64,000 bases of DNA from a bacterium (GCA_029933125.1 JAOZOU010000004.1:62001-126000), one strand, 5' to 3'. Counted from the first letter of the stretch, positions 44,129 to 54,388 are shown. The notes: generated by a model not told the origin, from the letters alone. Program-made: numbers and translations.

Positions 44129-45040
44129 GTGGTTAGGAAAGGTTTCTCAAAGCAATTCACTTCTCTTCTTAAAGGACTGGATAAGAGCAGGCGTGCTCTT
44201 GGGGAAGGCCTTGCGAAAATCCTCAGGACGGGAGATGACTCTCAGATCCTCGAAGACATAGAGGAGCTTCTCATAGGTGCTGATGTTGGCGTTGAAACAG
44301 CACAGGAGATCGTCAAGGCAATTGAGAAACATGGAAAACTTGACGAGGCAGGTATCAGGCAGGCGATAGAGGATGAAGTGGTAAGCATATTAGAGTCCAC
44401 CCAGGGCGAGCCGCTTTCTTTGAGAGCCAAGCCTCACGTTATTATGGTCGTTGGTGTCAATGGGACTGGTAAGACCACAACCATAGCGAAGCTTGCAAAT
44501 AACTTTGTCTCTCAGGGTTATGAGGTTCTTCTTGGGGCTTGTGATACCTTCAGAGCAGCTGCAATTGATCAGCTTGAGATATGGGCAAAGCGGGTTGGTG
44601 CTGACATGGTCAGGCACAAGCCTGGAGCTGATGCTGCTTCTGTAGCCTACGATGCCCTTTCAGCTGCCGTCGCGAGGGATATCGATGTCGTAATACTTGA
44701 CACAGCTGGTAGGCTTCAAACCAAGAAGAATCTTATGGAGGAGCTTGCCAAGATCACGAGGGTTTCAAGCAAGGTTGTTGAAGGAGCACCTCACGATGTC
44801 CTTCTAGTACTTGATGCAACTACGGGCCAGAATGCGCTGTCCCAGGCACGCGCCTTCAGTGAGGCATGCAGAGTCAATGGCATTGTTGTTGCCAAGCTTG
44901 ATGGGACAGCAAAGGGTGGAATAGTTGTAGCTATAGCCCGCCGATTCAAAATACCAATAGTCTACATAGGCACTGGTGAGGCTCTTGAGGATCTTGCTCC
45001 CTTCGATGCACGTGTATTTGCTCAAGGTCTGCTCCGTTGA
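44129..45040 (+). CDS. ftsY: Signal recognition particle receptor FtsY
   Basis: The 303-residue SRP GTPase has the N domain and G domain only, without the long acidic A region. Motifs are GVNGTGKTTTIAKLA, DTFRAAAIDQLE, DTAGRLQTKKNLMEEL, the specificity motif TKLDG in variant form AKLDGTAKGG, and GTGEALEDLAPFD. The GTG start at 44129 follows smc; smc-ftsY linkage is common. Its partner RNA is encoded at 8979-9265. A promoter for the riboflavin operon overlaps its stop codon. Confidence 0.95.
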   Translation: MVRKGFSKQFTSLLKGLDKSRRALGEGLAKILRTGDDSQILEDIEELLIGADVGVETAQEIVKAIEKHGKLDEAGIRQAIEDEVVSILESTQGEPLSLRAKPHVIMVVGVNGTGKTTTIAKLANNFVSQGYEVLLGACDTFRAAAIDQLEIWAKRVGADMVRHKPGADAASVAYDALSAAVARDIDVVILDTAGRLQTKKNLMEELAKITRVSSKVVEGAPHDVLLVLDATTGQNALSQARAFSEACRVNGIVVAKLDGTAKGGIVVAIARRFKIPIVYIGTGEALEDLAPFDARVFAQGLLR

Positions 45041-45065
45041 CAAGTGGAGCTTAGTTTGTTAGCTT
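45037..45065 (+). promoter_or_regulatory. Promoter of the riboflavin operon
   Basis: TTGACA (45037-45042) overlaps the ftsY stop codon. A 17-base spacer is followed by TAGCTT (45060-45065). Initiation near 45072 would place the FMN aptamer at the very 5' end of the transcript. Confidence 0.6.
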
Positions 45066-45082
45066 CTTTGCCAGAAATAGGG

Positions 45083-45190
<108 letters not shown>

Positions 45191-45211
45191 TTCCGAAAAA
45201 GGTTTCCCTGA

Positions 45212-45235
45212 CCCCGAGGCTTTCTCGGGGTTTTT
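45212..45235 (+). terminator. Riboswitch-controlled intrinsic terminator
   Basis: CCCCGAG (45212-45218) and CTCGGGG (45224-45230) form a 7-bp GC-rich stem with a 5-base loop, followed by TTTTT (45231-45235). It lies between the FMN aptamer and ribD, so FMN binding would favour termination. Confidence 0.9.
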
Positions 45236-45252
45236 GAGTTTGTGGTGAAGTC

Positions 45253-46344
45253 ATGGGCTGGACTGAGCTAAACACGAAGATGATGAAGGCTGCAATTGAA
45301 ATGGCAAGCCTTGGAGTGGGCAAAACCTACCCGAATCCTGCGGTTGGCGCCATCATTGCTCGAGGAGATAGGATTGTTGCAAGAGGCTATCACAGAAGGG
45401 CTGGCTTACCTCATGCAGAAATCGAAGCAATTGAGGCGGCAGGTAGCAGAGCAAGAGGTGGGGCTCTCTATGTTACGCTTGAGCCCTGCAATCACTGTGG
45501 AAAGACACCTCCCTGCACGGAAGCCATAATCCGCAGTGGCATAAAGCGTGTCTTTGTTGCCAGTCGTGATCCCAATCCTCTTGTCAATGGTCGAGGTATT
45601 CGTCGCCTGAGGAGGGCAGGGCTTACGGTGAGGGTTGGACTTATGGCGAAAGAAGCAAAGGCTCTCAACGAGGCATACTTTGTCTATATGCAACAACGCA
45701 GGCCCTTCGTTACGCTCAAGGTCGCTCAAACGCTTGATGGTATGATTGCCACGAGGTCGGGGGATTCTAAATGGATTACTTCAGCACGTGCCAGGGCAAT
45801 CGCAAGGAAGCTTAGGGGTGAGGCTCAAGCCGTACTAGTTGGAATAAATACAGTGATTGCTGACGATCCCCTTCTCGTTGCCTTTCCCAGAAGAAGGTCG
45901 CATTACATGAGGTGCATCCTCGATACCCATTTAAGAATTCCTCTTAAGAGCAGAATTGTCCGAACCGCTAAGATCTACCCAACGATCGTCTATTATGCAG
46001 ATGCTTCCCGAGGTAGGATTGAGTCTCTCAGGCGAGCTGGCATCGAGGTCAGGAGAGTAAGATTGAGAGGCGATGGAAGGGTGAGGGTCAAAGATGTGGT
46101 TGACGATCTTGCTTCCCGAGAGGTAATGCATCTTTTTGTTGAGGGTGGAGCCTTAACACTTTCCTCCTTTCTCAAAGCCAGGATCTTCGATAGAATTATA
46201 TGTTTCGTTGCACCGAGGATAATAGGTGGAAACGGCATGAGTGCATTCGGAGGGCTGTCAGTCAAGGGGCTTGCGGAAAGTTTCTCTCTTTGTTTCAAGA
46301 GGATGGAGCCAATTGGGACCGATGTCCTTCTCGAGCTCAGATAG
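45253..46344 (+). CDS. ribD: Bifunctional diaminohydroxyphosphoribosylaminopyrimidine deaminase/reductase
   Basis: RibD of 363 residues performs the second and third steps of riboflavin synthesis. The deaminase domain (1-145) has GKTYPNPAVGAIIA, LPHAEIEAIEAAG and the zinc motif LEPCNHCGKTPPC. The reductase domain (about 150-363) has VTLKVAQTLDGMIATRSGDSKWITS, LVGINTVIADDP and LFVEGGALTLSSFL. It is the first gene after the FMN riboswitch. Confidence 0.96.
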   Translation: MGWTELNTKMMKAAIEMASLGVGKTYPNPAVGAIIARGDRIVARGYHRRAGLPHAEIEAIEAAGSRARGGALYVTLEPCNHCGKTPPCTEAIIRSGIKRVFVASRDPNPLVNGRGIRRLRRAGLTVRVGLMAKEAKALNEAYFVYMQQRRPFVTLKVAQTLDGMIATRSGDSKWITSARARAIARKLRGEAQAVLVGINTVIADDPLLVAFPRRRSHYMRCILDTHLRIPLKSRIVRTAKIYPTIVYYADASRGRIESLRRAGIEVRRVRLRGDGRVRVKDVVDDLASREVMHLFVEGGALTLSSFLKARIFDRIICFVAPRIIGGNGMSAFGGLSVKGLAESFSLCFKRMEPIGTDVLLELR

Positions 46345-46356
46345 GACTCTATCAGG

Positions 46357-46944
46357 ATGTTCACGGGTATAATCAGGGAAGTTGGAAGTGTTCGATCGAT
46401 AGCCAGACGAGGGGGTGTGCTCACCTTCGCGATTGAAGCTCCTGAGCTATCCGCTGAGCTTTTGCCAGGGGACAGCCTTGCTATCAATGGAGTTTGTCAA
46501 ACCGTCATCAAGGTTGACGGCGCAGTCGTCTACTTTGAGTCAGTTCCTGAGACACTTCGCCGCACCAATCTCAAAATGCTCAAGCACGGCTCGGAAGTTA
46601 ATCTTGAACCTGCACTCAGAGTTGGGGATCGCGTCTCGGGGCACTTTGTCTCTGGTCACATCGACGGTACGGGAATTGTCCGGTCAAAAGACATGCGGGC
46701 GCACAGAAATGTCGATTTTGCCATTCAGGTTCCAGATGAAATCACGAAATTCATACACTCAAAAGGATCGATCTGTCTCGACGGTGTCAGCTTAACCGTG
46801 AATTCAATCAAAGGTTCCATAGTTGGGGTGACTATAGTTCCATTTACATTAGCAAGAACAACGCTTAAGAACTGGCGTGTTGGGAGCCTGGTCAACGTTG
46901 AGGTTGATATGCTAGCGAGGTATCTATCGCCTCGCCAACATTGA
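46357..46944 (+). CDS. ribE: Riboflavin synthase, alpha chain
   Basis: This 195-residue trimeric enzyme dismutates two dimethylribityllumazines to riboflavin. It has two lumazine-binding barrels. [12 protein letters not shown] starts the first, with [13 protein letters not shown] and [12 protein letters not shown]. The second has [12 protein letters not shown] and [15 protein letters not shown]. It is followed by ribBA with a one-base overlap. Confidence 0.95.
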   Translation: MFTGIIREVGSVRSIARRGGVLTFAIEAPELSAELLPGDSLAINGVCQTVIKVDGAVVYFESVPETLRRTNLKMLKHGSEVNLEPALRVGDRVSGHFVSGHIDGTGIVRSKDMRAHRNVDFAIQVPDEITKFIHSKGSICLDGVSLTVNSIKGSIVGVTIVPFTLARTTLKNWRVGSLVNVEVDMLARYLSPRQH

Positions 46945-48167
46945 TGGGGGTGGAAGAAGTGAAAGGGTTCAATACCATTGAAGAGGCTATTGAGGACATA
47001 AGAGAAGGTAGGATGGTAATCGTGGTGGATGATGAGGATCGCGAGAACGAAGGTGATTTCATCCTTGCTGCCGAGAAAGTGACACCTCAAGCGATAAATT
47101 TCATGGCTAAGTATGGAAGGGGACTCATCTGTGTTGCTATGACCTCTGAGCGACTTGATGAACTTGGTCTCGGGCCTATGGTAACTGACAACACAGCTCG
47201 AATGGGAACGCCTTTCACTGTCTCTGTGGACGCAAAGTACAACACAACTACGGGGAGCTCGGCTCACGATCGGGCAACAACAATCAAAGTCCTCATTGAT
47301 CCCAAGACAAGACCGCAGGATCTTGCAAGACCAGGGCACGTCTTTCCCTTAAGGGCGATGGACGGCGGTGTGCTGAGGCGGGCAGGCCACACAGAAGCAG
47401 TTGTTGATCTTGCAAGACTTGCAGGGCTCTATCCTGCTGGTGTGCTGTGTGAAATCCTTGATGAAGACGGAAGTATGGCGAGGGTACCAAGACTGATGGA
47501 GATGGCAGAGCAATTTGGGCTGAAGATAATAACGATTGCTGATCTCATCCAGTATAGACGGCAGCGAGAGGTGCTTATCAGAAGGCTTGTTAAAACACGT
47601 CTGCCGAGTCGCTACGGTAATTTTGATCTTTATCTCTACGAGAGTATTCTTACAGGCAATCATCACATAGCTCTTGTCAAAGGTGATCCCGCCAATGCTA
47701 AGAGACCTCCTCTGGTAAGGGTTCACTCCCAGTGTCTAACTGGTGATATTTTCGGTTCCCTCAGATGTGATTGTGGTGAGCAATTGGTGAGAGCTCTTGA
47801 GATGATCGAGGAAAGCGGGGAAGGCGTGTTTCTTTATATGCGACAGGAGGGCAGATCGATTGGTCTCGCGAACAAGATAAGAGCATATGCTCTTCAGGAT
47901 AAGGGTAGGGACACAGTCGAGGCAAATGAGGAGCTGGGTTTCCCGGCAGATCCAAGGGATTATGGCATTGGTGCACAGATCCTTGCTGATCTTGGTCTAT
48001 CGAAGATAAGATTGCTTACCAACAATCCGAGAAAGATTGTCGGGCTAGAAGCATATGGGCTCGAGGTAGTTGAACGAGTTCCAATTGAAGTGCCGCCAAA
48101 TCCCAACAATGTGAAATATCTGGCTACAAAGCGTGCGAAGCTTGGTCATTTGCTCGAAAACATTTAA
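46944..48167 (+). CDS. ribBA: 3,4-DHBP synthase / GTP cyclohydrolase II fusion
   Basis: RibBA of 407 residues supplies both riboflavin precursors. The DHBP synthase part (about 1-205) has [21 protein letters not shown] and [23 protein letters not shown]. The GTP cyclohydrolase II part (about 206-407) has [22 protein letters not shown] with the zinc cysteines, [22 protein letters not shown] and [12 protein letters not shown] 46944 overlaps the ribE stop; GTG 46959 is a possible later start. Confidence 0.95.
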   Translation: MGVEEVKGFNTIEEAIEDIREGRMVIVVDDEDRENEGDFILAAEKVTPQAINFMAKYGRGLICVAMTSERLDELGLGPMVTDNTARMGTPFTVSVDAKYNTTTGSSAHDRATTIKVLIDPKTRPQDLARPGHVFPLRAMDGGVLRRAGHTEAVVDLARLAGLYPAGVLCEILDEDGSMARVPRLMEMAEQFGLKIITIADLIQYRRQREVLIRRLVKTRLPSRYGNFDLYLYESILTGNHHIALVKGDPANAKRPPLVRVHSQCLTGDIFGSLRCDCGEQLVRALEMIEESGEGVFLYMRQEGRSIGLANKIRAYALQDKGRDTVEANEELGFPADPRDYGIGAQILADLGLSKIRLLTNNPRKIVGLEAYGLEVVERVPIEVPPNPNNVKYLATKRAKLGHLLENI

Positions 48168-48182
48168 GAGAGGGGGAGAATA

Positions 48183-48665
48183 ATGGGCAAGATCTACCAA
48201 GGCATTCTTGATGGAAGGCAGAAAAGGTTTGCAATTGTTGTCAGTCGCTTCAACGAGGCGATTTCGCAAAGGTTGCTTGAGGGTGCTCTCGATTGTCTGA
48301 GGAGACACAATACCCAAGAGGCAAATGTAGATATTGTCTGGGTACCTGGCTCTTTTGAGATACCCATGGGTGCAAGAAGGGTTGCGGAGAGCTTCAAGTA
48401 TGATGCTGTGATTTGCCTGGGAGCAGTGATAAGAGGCGCAACCCCTCATTTTGACTACATTGCAGCTGAAGTCTCGCGAGGTGTATCGAGACTTGCCGCT
48501 GAGACCTCCCTTCCTGTAATCTTTGGCGTTATAACTGCTGACTCCCTTGAGCAGGCAATTGAGCGTTCAGGTGGCAAGAGTGGTAACAAGGGTTGGGACG
48601 CAGCGATGTCGGCACTTGAGATGGCAGATCTCTTTTCCAAACTAGGCAAGAGTCGAAAACGATGA
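48183..48665 (+). CDS. ribH: 6,7-dimethyl-8-ribityllumazine synthase
   Basis: Lumazine synthase, 160 residues. It shows [65 protein letters not shown] (with the catalytic His) and [30 protein letters not shown]. It overlaps nusB by 4 bases. Confidence 0.96.
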   Translation: MGKIYQGILDGRQKRFAIVVSRFNEAISQRLLEGALDCLRRHNTQEANVDIVWVPGSFEIPMGARRVAESFKYDAVICLGAVIRGATPHFDYIAAEVSRGVSRLAAETSLPVIFGVITADSLEQAIERSGGKSGNKGWDAAMSALEMADLFSKLGKSRKR

Positions 48666-49102
48666 AGCGTCAGCCCACACTTGGTCAGAGGAAAAACAAA
48701 GCAAGAGAAGTAGTGACCAAGATTCTTTATGAGATGGATCTCGGCGGACTCGATGCGGACGAGGCCAGGCATCGCATCGAGCGCAAGCTGAGGCGCAGGG
48801 ACACAAGGCAGTTTGCTCTAAAATTGTTTGAAACAACTTTTGCCAACATTGAGACAATAGATGCTGTGCTGCGTGAGATTGTAACCAACTGGGATGTTGA
48901 GAGAATGGCAGCCTTTGATCGTAACCTCTTGAGGATGGCGACTGCGGAGATCGTTTTTCTCGAAGATATTCCCGAAAGGGTTACAATAAATGAGGCAATC
49001 GAGATTGCCAAACGATTCTCGACAGAGAATTCCGGGCGCTTTGTCAACGGAATTCTGGATAAAGTCGCAAGGATAAGAAGTGAAATACGTCATAATCTCT
49101 GA
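48662..49102 (+). CDS. nusB: Transcription antitermination factor NusB
   Basis: An all-helical 146-residue protein that binds boxA RNA with S10. It shows [28 protein letters not shown] and [36 protein letters not shown]. ribH-nusB linkage is widespread. It overlaps the phosphoesterase gene by 23 bases. Confidence 0.94.
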   Translation: MKRQPTLGQRKNKAREVVTKILYEMDLGGLDADEARHRIERKLRRRDTRQFALKLFETTFANIETIDAVLREIVTNWDVERMAAFDRNLLRMATAEIVFLEDIPERVTINEAIEIAKRFSTENSGRFVNGILDKVARIRSEIRHNL

Positions 49103-49808
49103 CATTCATGCCAATCTCGAAGCCCTTGAGGTTGCTGTATCAAGGATTGAGATTGTCCAGCCGGACAGGATCATTTGTCTGGGGGATATTGTCGGTTATG
49201 GTGCATCTCCGAATGAATGTACACAGATTGTGCGCAATCTCACAGATCTTGTTGTTGCCGGAAATCATGATTGGGGTGTAGTTGGCAAGACCGATATCAC
49301 CTACTTCAACGCATATGCTCGTCATGCAGTTATCTGGACCAATCGAAATCTCACGCCAGCTAACCTTGAGTATCTCGAGAAACTCCCTCTTGTCCATGTT
49401 GAGAATGGTATTCTCAGGGCTGTTCATGCCACACCAGATCATCCCGAGAGATGGAACTACATATTCACCTATCCACAGGCTTCTAAACAATTTGAAGCCT
49501 TCACTGAAGGGATTTGCTTCGTTGGTCATTCGCATCAGCCTGTTGTATTTGAGTTAAGCCGAGATGAGATCACTACAATCAACTCCGAGAGCGTTAAACT
49601 TAAAAAAGCCCACCGTTACATAATAAATGTTGGTAGTGTAGGACAGCCGAGGGATGGTGATCCCAGAGCATGCCTTTGTGTTTATGATGCCACCAGTCAG
49701 GAAGTGAAACTCGAAAGGCTACAATATGATGTTGAATCGGCTAGGCAGAAAATTCTCAATGCTGGACTTCCGTCTGTTCTCGCCAATCGCTTGCTGTGGG
49801 GAGAATGA
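49080..49808 (+). CDS. Calcineurin-like metallophosphoesterase
   Basis: A 242-residue phosphoesterase of the YfcE/diadenosine-tetraphosphatase-like type. Metal-binding motifs are [31 protein letters not shown] and VGHSHQPVVF, with NVGSVGQPRDGDPRA. The substrate cannot be told. The GTG start at 49080 lies within nusB. It ends in an ATGA overlap with the first glycosyltransferase. Confidence 0.88.
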   Translation: MKYVIISDIHANLEALEVAVSRIEIVQPDRIICLGDIVGYGASPNECTQIVRNLTDLVVAGNHDWGVVGKTDITYFNAYARHAVIWTNRNLTPANLEYLEKLPLVHVENGILRAVHATPDHPERWNYIFTYPQASKQFEAFTEGICFVGHSHQPVVFELSRDEITTINSESVKLKKAHRYIINVGSVGQPRDGDPRACLCVYDATSQEVKLERLQYDVESARQKILNAGLPSVLANRLLWGE

Positions 49809-50929
49809 TGTACAGGATACTGTTTATCAACTGGAGGGACATTCGAAATCCTGAGGCTGGTGGCGCAGAAGTACATCTTCATGAGATCTCAACGAGACTT
49901 GCTCGAATGGGGCACGAAGTCAGCATCGTCGCATCAAGATTTCCCCAGGCTCCACGAGAGGAGATAGTCGATGGTGTGCGTGTTCTGAGAATTGGTGGTA
50001 AGTTTACCTTCAACTTCCATGTGCCTTTCTTTGTGACCAGACTTCTCAGGCATGAATCATTTGACATTGTGATAGATGACATTAACAAGATTCCCTTTTA
50101 TACGCCAATATACGTTAGAAGACCCATACTGGCTCTCGCCCATCATCTTTTTGCTCACACCATCTTTCTCGAGACAATACTCCCTTTCGCAGTCTATGTC
50201 TATCTGGGCGAGATCCTCATTCCATCTATCTATCGCAGGGTTCCATTTGTCGTCGTCTCCGAGAGCACTCGCAGGGATTTTATCTCGCGCGGCATCCCTG
50301 AGGAGAATATCAGAGTGATTCACAATGGGGTGGACCATGAAAATTACACGCCTGATCTCTCGGCCAAATCGGTGATACCTCTTGTGGGCTATATTGGACG
50401 CATCAAGAAATATAAGCGGCTCGATATCCTTCTCAGAGCATTCCAGCTCGTAAAGCACAGAATACCTGAGGCACGCATGAAGATTGCTGGCTCTGGTGAT
50501 CACTTGCCTAAGCTCATGAAGCTTGCAGATCAGCTGGGGATAAGGGACGATGTTGAGTTCCTCGGCTTTGTCGGGGAGAAGGAGAAGATAGCTATGCTGC
50601 GCGAGGCTCATGTCGTGGTGAATCCCTCGAGCAAGGAAGGTTGGGGAGTGACAGTTATAGAGGCCAATGCTTGTGGTACACCCGTTATTGCAAGCGACGT
50701 CCCAGGGCTAAGGGATGCAGTTGTTGATGGGAGGACTGGCTTCCTGGTACCTTACGCCGATATCCAGGCCTTTGCAAAAAGGATAGTTGATGTGCTCAGT
50801 GATAGCGCTTTAAGGCAGAGCTTGAGTGAGGAGGCTGTTCGCTGGGCAAGAAGATTTAACTGGGACGCATCCGCCAATGCTATGATCGAGGTTATCGACG
50901 AGGTGATAAAGAAGCAGGCAATTTCTTGA
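49805..50929 (+). CDS. GT4-family glycosyltransferase
   Basis: A 374-residue GT-B enzyme. The N-domain has RNPEAGGAEVHLHEISTRLARMGHEVSIVASRF. The donor domain has VSESTRRDFISRGIPEENIRVIHNGVD, VGYIGRIKKYKRLDILLRAF and EGWGVTVIEANACGTPVIASDVPGLRDAVVDGRTGFLVP with the ExxxxxxE-type motif. It opens the envelope-glycan cluster. ATG 49805 overlaps the previous stop; ATG 49808 is also possible. Confidence 0.88.
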   Translation: MMYRILFINWRDIRNPEAGGAEVHLHEISTRLARMGHEVSIVASRFPQAPREEIVDGVRVLRIGGKFTFNFHVPFFVTRLLRHESFDIVIDDINKIPFYTPIYVRRPILALAHHLFAHTIFLETILPFAVYVYLGEILIPSIYRRVPFVVVSESTRRDFISRGIPEENIRVIHNGVDHENYTPDLSAKSVIPLVGYIGRIKKYKRLDILLRAFQLVKHRIPEARMKIAGSGDHLPKLMKLADQLGIRDDVEFLGFVGEKEKIAMLREAHVVVNPSSKEGWGVTVIEANACGTPVIASDVPGLRDAVVDGRTGFLVPYADIQAFAKRIVDVLSDSALRQSLSEEAVRWARRFNWDASANAMIEVIDEVIKKQAIS

Positions 50930-50982
50930 GTTTTGCCAACGAGCCTTGCCGGTCAAGCCCTTGATGCAAATGGGTTAAGTAG

Positions 50983-52047
50983 GTGGGAGGTGGAGAGCTG
51001 GAAGTCAATGGAGCTATAGCAGGTCTTAGCAAAATTGTGAGAACTCGCTACTTCCGCATACTTGTCAGTGCGGCTCTTATTGTGATACTCATATCAAGGC
51101 TTGACCTCGGTAGAACTGCCGAGGCATTCAGAAATCTTAGTTTGGGCTTTCTTCTTCTCGCTCTCCTCACCTTTGCTGCATCGCTTGTTCTTGGGAATTT
51201 CCAGTGGACTCTCCTGCTCAGACTTCAGGGCATCAGGCTTTCATTTCGTAAGAGCCTTTCTTTCTATTTCGTGGGTGCCTTCTTTAACAATTTCCTCCCG
51301 GCCAATATCGGAGGGGATGTGGTGCGTATATATGACGTGTATCAGGAGTCTCAAAGGGCGAATGCATCAATTGCAGCAACTGTTACTGACAGACTCTTTG
51401 GAATGATTGCCCTTGCTCTACTGGCCGTTCCAGCAGGCATAGTGGTTGCATCGAGAGCTGAGAAGCTCGGGCTGCAACGTGATTTCGGGAGAATGAGCCT
51501 TCTTATTGTGCTTGCCTTTATCGGTATTCTGGGGCTTGCAGCTGCGGTTATTTTCAGCCGAAGACTGGCAAGATTCATTGATCGCATATTGGGCCCATTG
51601 CTTTTTGGAGGATTGCGTGAGCGCTTCAAACGTGTATATGAGTCTTTTCAAGTTTATGCCTCGAAGAGTAGGAACCTCGGAGCGGTTTTGGTGGTTGCAA
51701 TGGGTGTACAGGTGCTACGTGTGATTGTCCATTATGAGATTTCAAAAGCCATGGGATTAAGCATTCAGGCAATGTATTTCTTTCTTTTCATCCCAGTTAT
51801 AGCGATCTTCATTGCTCTACCGATTTCGATTGGTGGTCTGGGTGTTAGGGAAGGTTTGGAGATTTTCTTTTTCTGTCGTGCAGTAAACGGTCTTGGTCGG
51901 GAGCAGGCATTTACGATGGGGCTTCTGGCGTATATCGTAGGAATTGTTGTAAGCCTTGTGGGTGGTGTGATATATTTTAGCCGAAATTCTCGGCCGCAAA
52001 GTATCGAGCAGATCGACAGTGGAGGTAACATGAATGGTAAACGATGA
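50983..52047 (+). CDS. AglD/MprF-like flippase-domain membrane protein (LPG_synthase_TM)
   Basis: A roughly 350-residue membrane protein with about eight helices. It carries the family motifs FYFVGAFFNNFLPANIGGDVVRIYDVY, TVTDRLFGMIAL and ALPISIGGLGVREGLEIFFF. Members are proposed lipid-linked sugar or lysyl-lipid flippases, or GT partners such as AglD. The start is uncertain. GTG 50983 is the canonical choice, but the strong GGAGGTG at 50986-50992 is placed 5 bases before CTG 50998. It overlaps the DUF2723 gene by 14 bases. Confidence 0.85.
   Translation: MGGGELEVNGAIAGLSKIVRTRYFRILVSAALIVILISRLDLGRTAEAFRNLSLGFLLLALLTFAASLVLGNFQWTLLLRLQGIRLSFRKSLSFYFVGAFFNNFLPANIGGDVVRIYDVYQESQRANASIAATVTDRLFGMIALALLAVPAGIVVASRAEKLGLQRDFGRMSLLIVLAFIGILGLAAAVIFSRRLARFIDRILGPLLFGGLRERFKRVYESFQVYASKSRNLGAVLVVAMGVQVLRVIVHYEISKAMGLSIQAMYFFLFIPVIAIFIALPISIGGLGVREGLEIFFFCRAVNGLGREQAFTMGLLAYIVGIVVSLVGGVIYFSRNSRPQSIEQIDSGGNMNGKR
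50986..50992 (+). promoter_or_regulatory. Strong Shine-Dalgarno pointing to a CTG start
   Basis: GGAGGTG lies inside the reading frame counted from GTG 50983, but 5 bases before in-frame CTG 50998. It would be unused if translation began at 50983. Confidence 0.45.
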
Positions 52048-54379
52048 GAGCCATTCGAGATGGAATAAGATTGTGGGCGCGCTTGTCTTTATTACAATCC
52101 TTGCCTGCTACTTGATTACCATTTCACCAACGGTATCTTTCTGGGATAGTGGTGAATTCATTGCGACTTCCTACATACTGGGGATTCCACATCCACCTGG
52201 TACGCCTTTCTACGTGATTATTGGTAGAGTCTTCTCCATGCTGCCCTTCAAGGAGCGAGCCCTTGGCGTCAATTTGATGTCTTCGCTGACGGGCGCCCTG
52301 GCTGCCCTCTTTCTCTATCTCATAACGGTTCGCTTACTGGTTTTGTGGAGGGGAATACCTCGGACTTCACTTGAGAAACTCATCATTTATTGCTCTGCAG
52401 CTTCGGCTGCCTTTGCGGGTGCTTTCTCCGGGAGCTATTGGACAAACTCCATCGAGGCTGAGGTATATTCTCCCAGCGCTTTTATCATGGCTTTTTCCGT
52501 GTGGCTCATGATCCGCTGGAGCCAAAGGTGGCGTGAACCTGCAAGTAGGAATAGTCTCATATTGATTTGCTATCTCCTTGCCTTGAGTGTTGGGCTCCAC
52601 CTTGGTACTGTTCTCATATTGCCCGCTTTTATTTTGTTCGCCTTGATAATTGACTGGAGGATTTTCACTGATGCCAAGTTCCTCATGCTTGTGGCTTTCG
52701 TGGCAGTTCTTGGCCTGAGCAATCACCTTTACCTGCCCATCAGATCGCATCTCAATCCGCCAATCGATGAGGCGAATCCTGAGAGGTGGGATGCCTTCAA
52801 GGACTGTCTTCTGAGGAAGCAATACAAACCAATGAATCCATTTGTTCGCCAGGCCCCATGGTCCTTTCAGTTCGCTATGTTCTGGGAGTACTTCAAAGAG
52901 CAGTGGACAGGGCCGGGCGGAGCCTGGACAGTTTTGCTTATATTTATTGGTGCTCTTGGTTCAATTGTACACTTCTTCAAACACAAGCGCACATTCATCC
53001 TCATGGGAACGCTTTTCCTTGTCACAAGCCTCGGCCTGATAATCTACATGAATTTCACTGATCATGAGGTTCGAGAGCGTGACTACTTCTTTGCTCATGG
53101 TTTCTTCTTCTTCTCAGCCTGGATTGGAATTGCCTTTGCCTATCTTTGTGACATGTTAGCAGATTCTTTGAAGAAACCACGACTTGCCTACGTAATTCCA
53201 GTGCTATTTCTCGCATATAGCTTCTCATCCTACTATGTGAATTTCGAAAGCCACGATCGCAGGGGAAACTATACCGCACACGACTATGCATATAACATGC
53301 TTGCAACTGTTGCGGAGAATGGAATCATCTTCACCAATGGGGACAATGATACATTCCCCCTGTGGTTCATCCAGGAAGTGAAACGTTTTAGAAAAGATGT
53401 CCGTGTTGTCAATCTTAGCCTCCTTAATACACCGTGGTACATATGGCAGCTTAAACATCTTGAGCCCAAGGTTCCCATGCGCTTCACAGACAGACAGATC
53501 GCAATGTTGCGACCTTACAGGGATGCGAATGGGAAGATAGTCCTGGTCAAGGATATTGCTGCTAAGGAGATAATTGAGGCAACTGACGGGAAGAAACCTA
53601 TCTACTTTGCTGTTACGGTTGCAGACTACATGGGGTACGAGAAGCGGCTTCGTCTCGAAGGCCTTGCTTTCAGACTGCTTCCAGAGGAATCTAAGGATCT
53701 AGTCGATGTCGAGAAGACTCTTTGTAATCTTTATAATGTCTACAGTTACAGAGGACTTCTGAAACCGGTGTCAGGCGAATATCCTGAGCCACCTCTTCTT
53801 ACCGACGTTGGTGAGAAGGGAATACCTAAGGAAATACAGACTGATCGGAAGTTTGTCTATGATACTGAAGTTTATAAAGATGAGAACACACGCCGGCTCG
53901 TAACCAACTATGCAGCTGCCCATCTGAGACTGTGTCTCCATTTCTTTGAGCAAGGAGACTATAAGCAGGCAATCCGTGAGCTCCAAAGGGCTGCCCTTAT
54001 CTCACCTGACTATGAGGGCTATCGCGACATTGCAATTGTTGTCTATGGATATGCGGGAAATGTTGCGAAAGCCGAGAGCCTTGCCTATGACTTCATCGCT
54101 CACAATCCTCGCAATATGAACTACTATGTCCAGCTTTTCAATGTCTACCGCAGGGCTAATCGCCTTGAAGATGCTGAGAGAATCCTTAATAACCTCATAG
54201 AAGTCCTTCCCGATAATCCTGACGGCTATTCTCTGCTAGCCTCTTTCTACCGAGGCAGGGGACAGGCTGCGAAAGCAGCTGAAGTAGTGAAAAAGTGGCT
54301 CAAGCTTCACCCTGGCGATCGTACCGCTACGAAGGTTCTTGAGGAGCTTGAAGCCGAAGCGGCAGGCCAAAAGCCGTAA
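52034..54379 (+). CDS. DUF2723 GT-C membrane protein with C-terminal TPR repeats
   Basis: A 781-residue protein. Its N-terminal half is a multi-span GT-C-like DUF2723 domain (about 1-400, ten or so helices; SPTVSFWDSGEFIATSYILGIPHPPGTPFYVIIGR holds the typical Asp/Glu loop). A soluble middle region follows, with FTNGDNDTFPLWFIQEVKRFRKDVRVVNLSLLNTPWY. TPRs follow at about 635-770. Eukaryotic relatives (TMEM260) are O-mannosyltransferases, so protein or lipid mannosylation is a plausible but unproven function. It overlaps both neighbours in the cluster or nearly so. Confidence 0.87.
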   Translation: MVNDESHSRWNKIVGALVFITILACYLITISPTVSFWDSGEFIATSYILGIPHPPGTPFYVIIGRVFSMLPFKERALGVNLMSSLTGALAALFLYLITVRLLVLWRGIPRTSLEKLIIYCSAASAAFAGAFSGSYWTNSIEAEVYSPSAFIMAFSVWLMIRWSQRWREPASRNSLILICYLLALSVGLHLGTVLILPAFILFALIIDWRIFTDAKFLMLVAFVAVLGLSNHLYLPIRSHLNPPIDEANPERWDAFKDCLLRKQYKPMNPFVRQAPWSFQFAMFWEYFKEQWTGPGGAWTVLLIFIGALGSIVHFFKHKRTFILMGTLFLVTSLGLIIYMNFTDHEVRERDYFFAHGFFFFSAWIGIAFAYLCDMLADSLKKPRLAYVIPVLFLAYSFSSYYVNFESHDRRGNYTAHDYAYNMLATVAENGIIFTNGDNDTFPLWFIQEVKRFRKDVRVVNLSLLNTPWYIWQLKHLEPKVPMRFTDRQIAMLRPYRDANGKIVLVKDIAAKEIIEATDGKKPIYFAVTVADYMGYEKRLRLEGLAFRLLPEESKDLVDVEKTLCNLYNVYSYRGLLKPVSGEYPEPPLLTDVGEKGIPKEIQTDRKFVYDTEVYKDENTRRLVTNYAAAHLRLCLHFFEQGDYKQAIRELQRAALISPDYEGYRDIAIVVYGYAGNVAKAESLAYDFIAHNPRNMNYYVQLFNVYRRANRLEDAERILNNLIEVLPDNPDGYSLLASFYRGRGQAAKAAEVVKKWLKLHPGDRTATKVLEELEAEAAGQKP

Positions 54380-54388
54380 GGGTGACTG

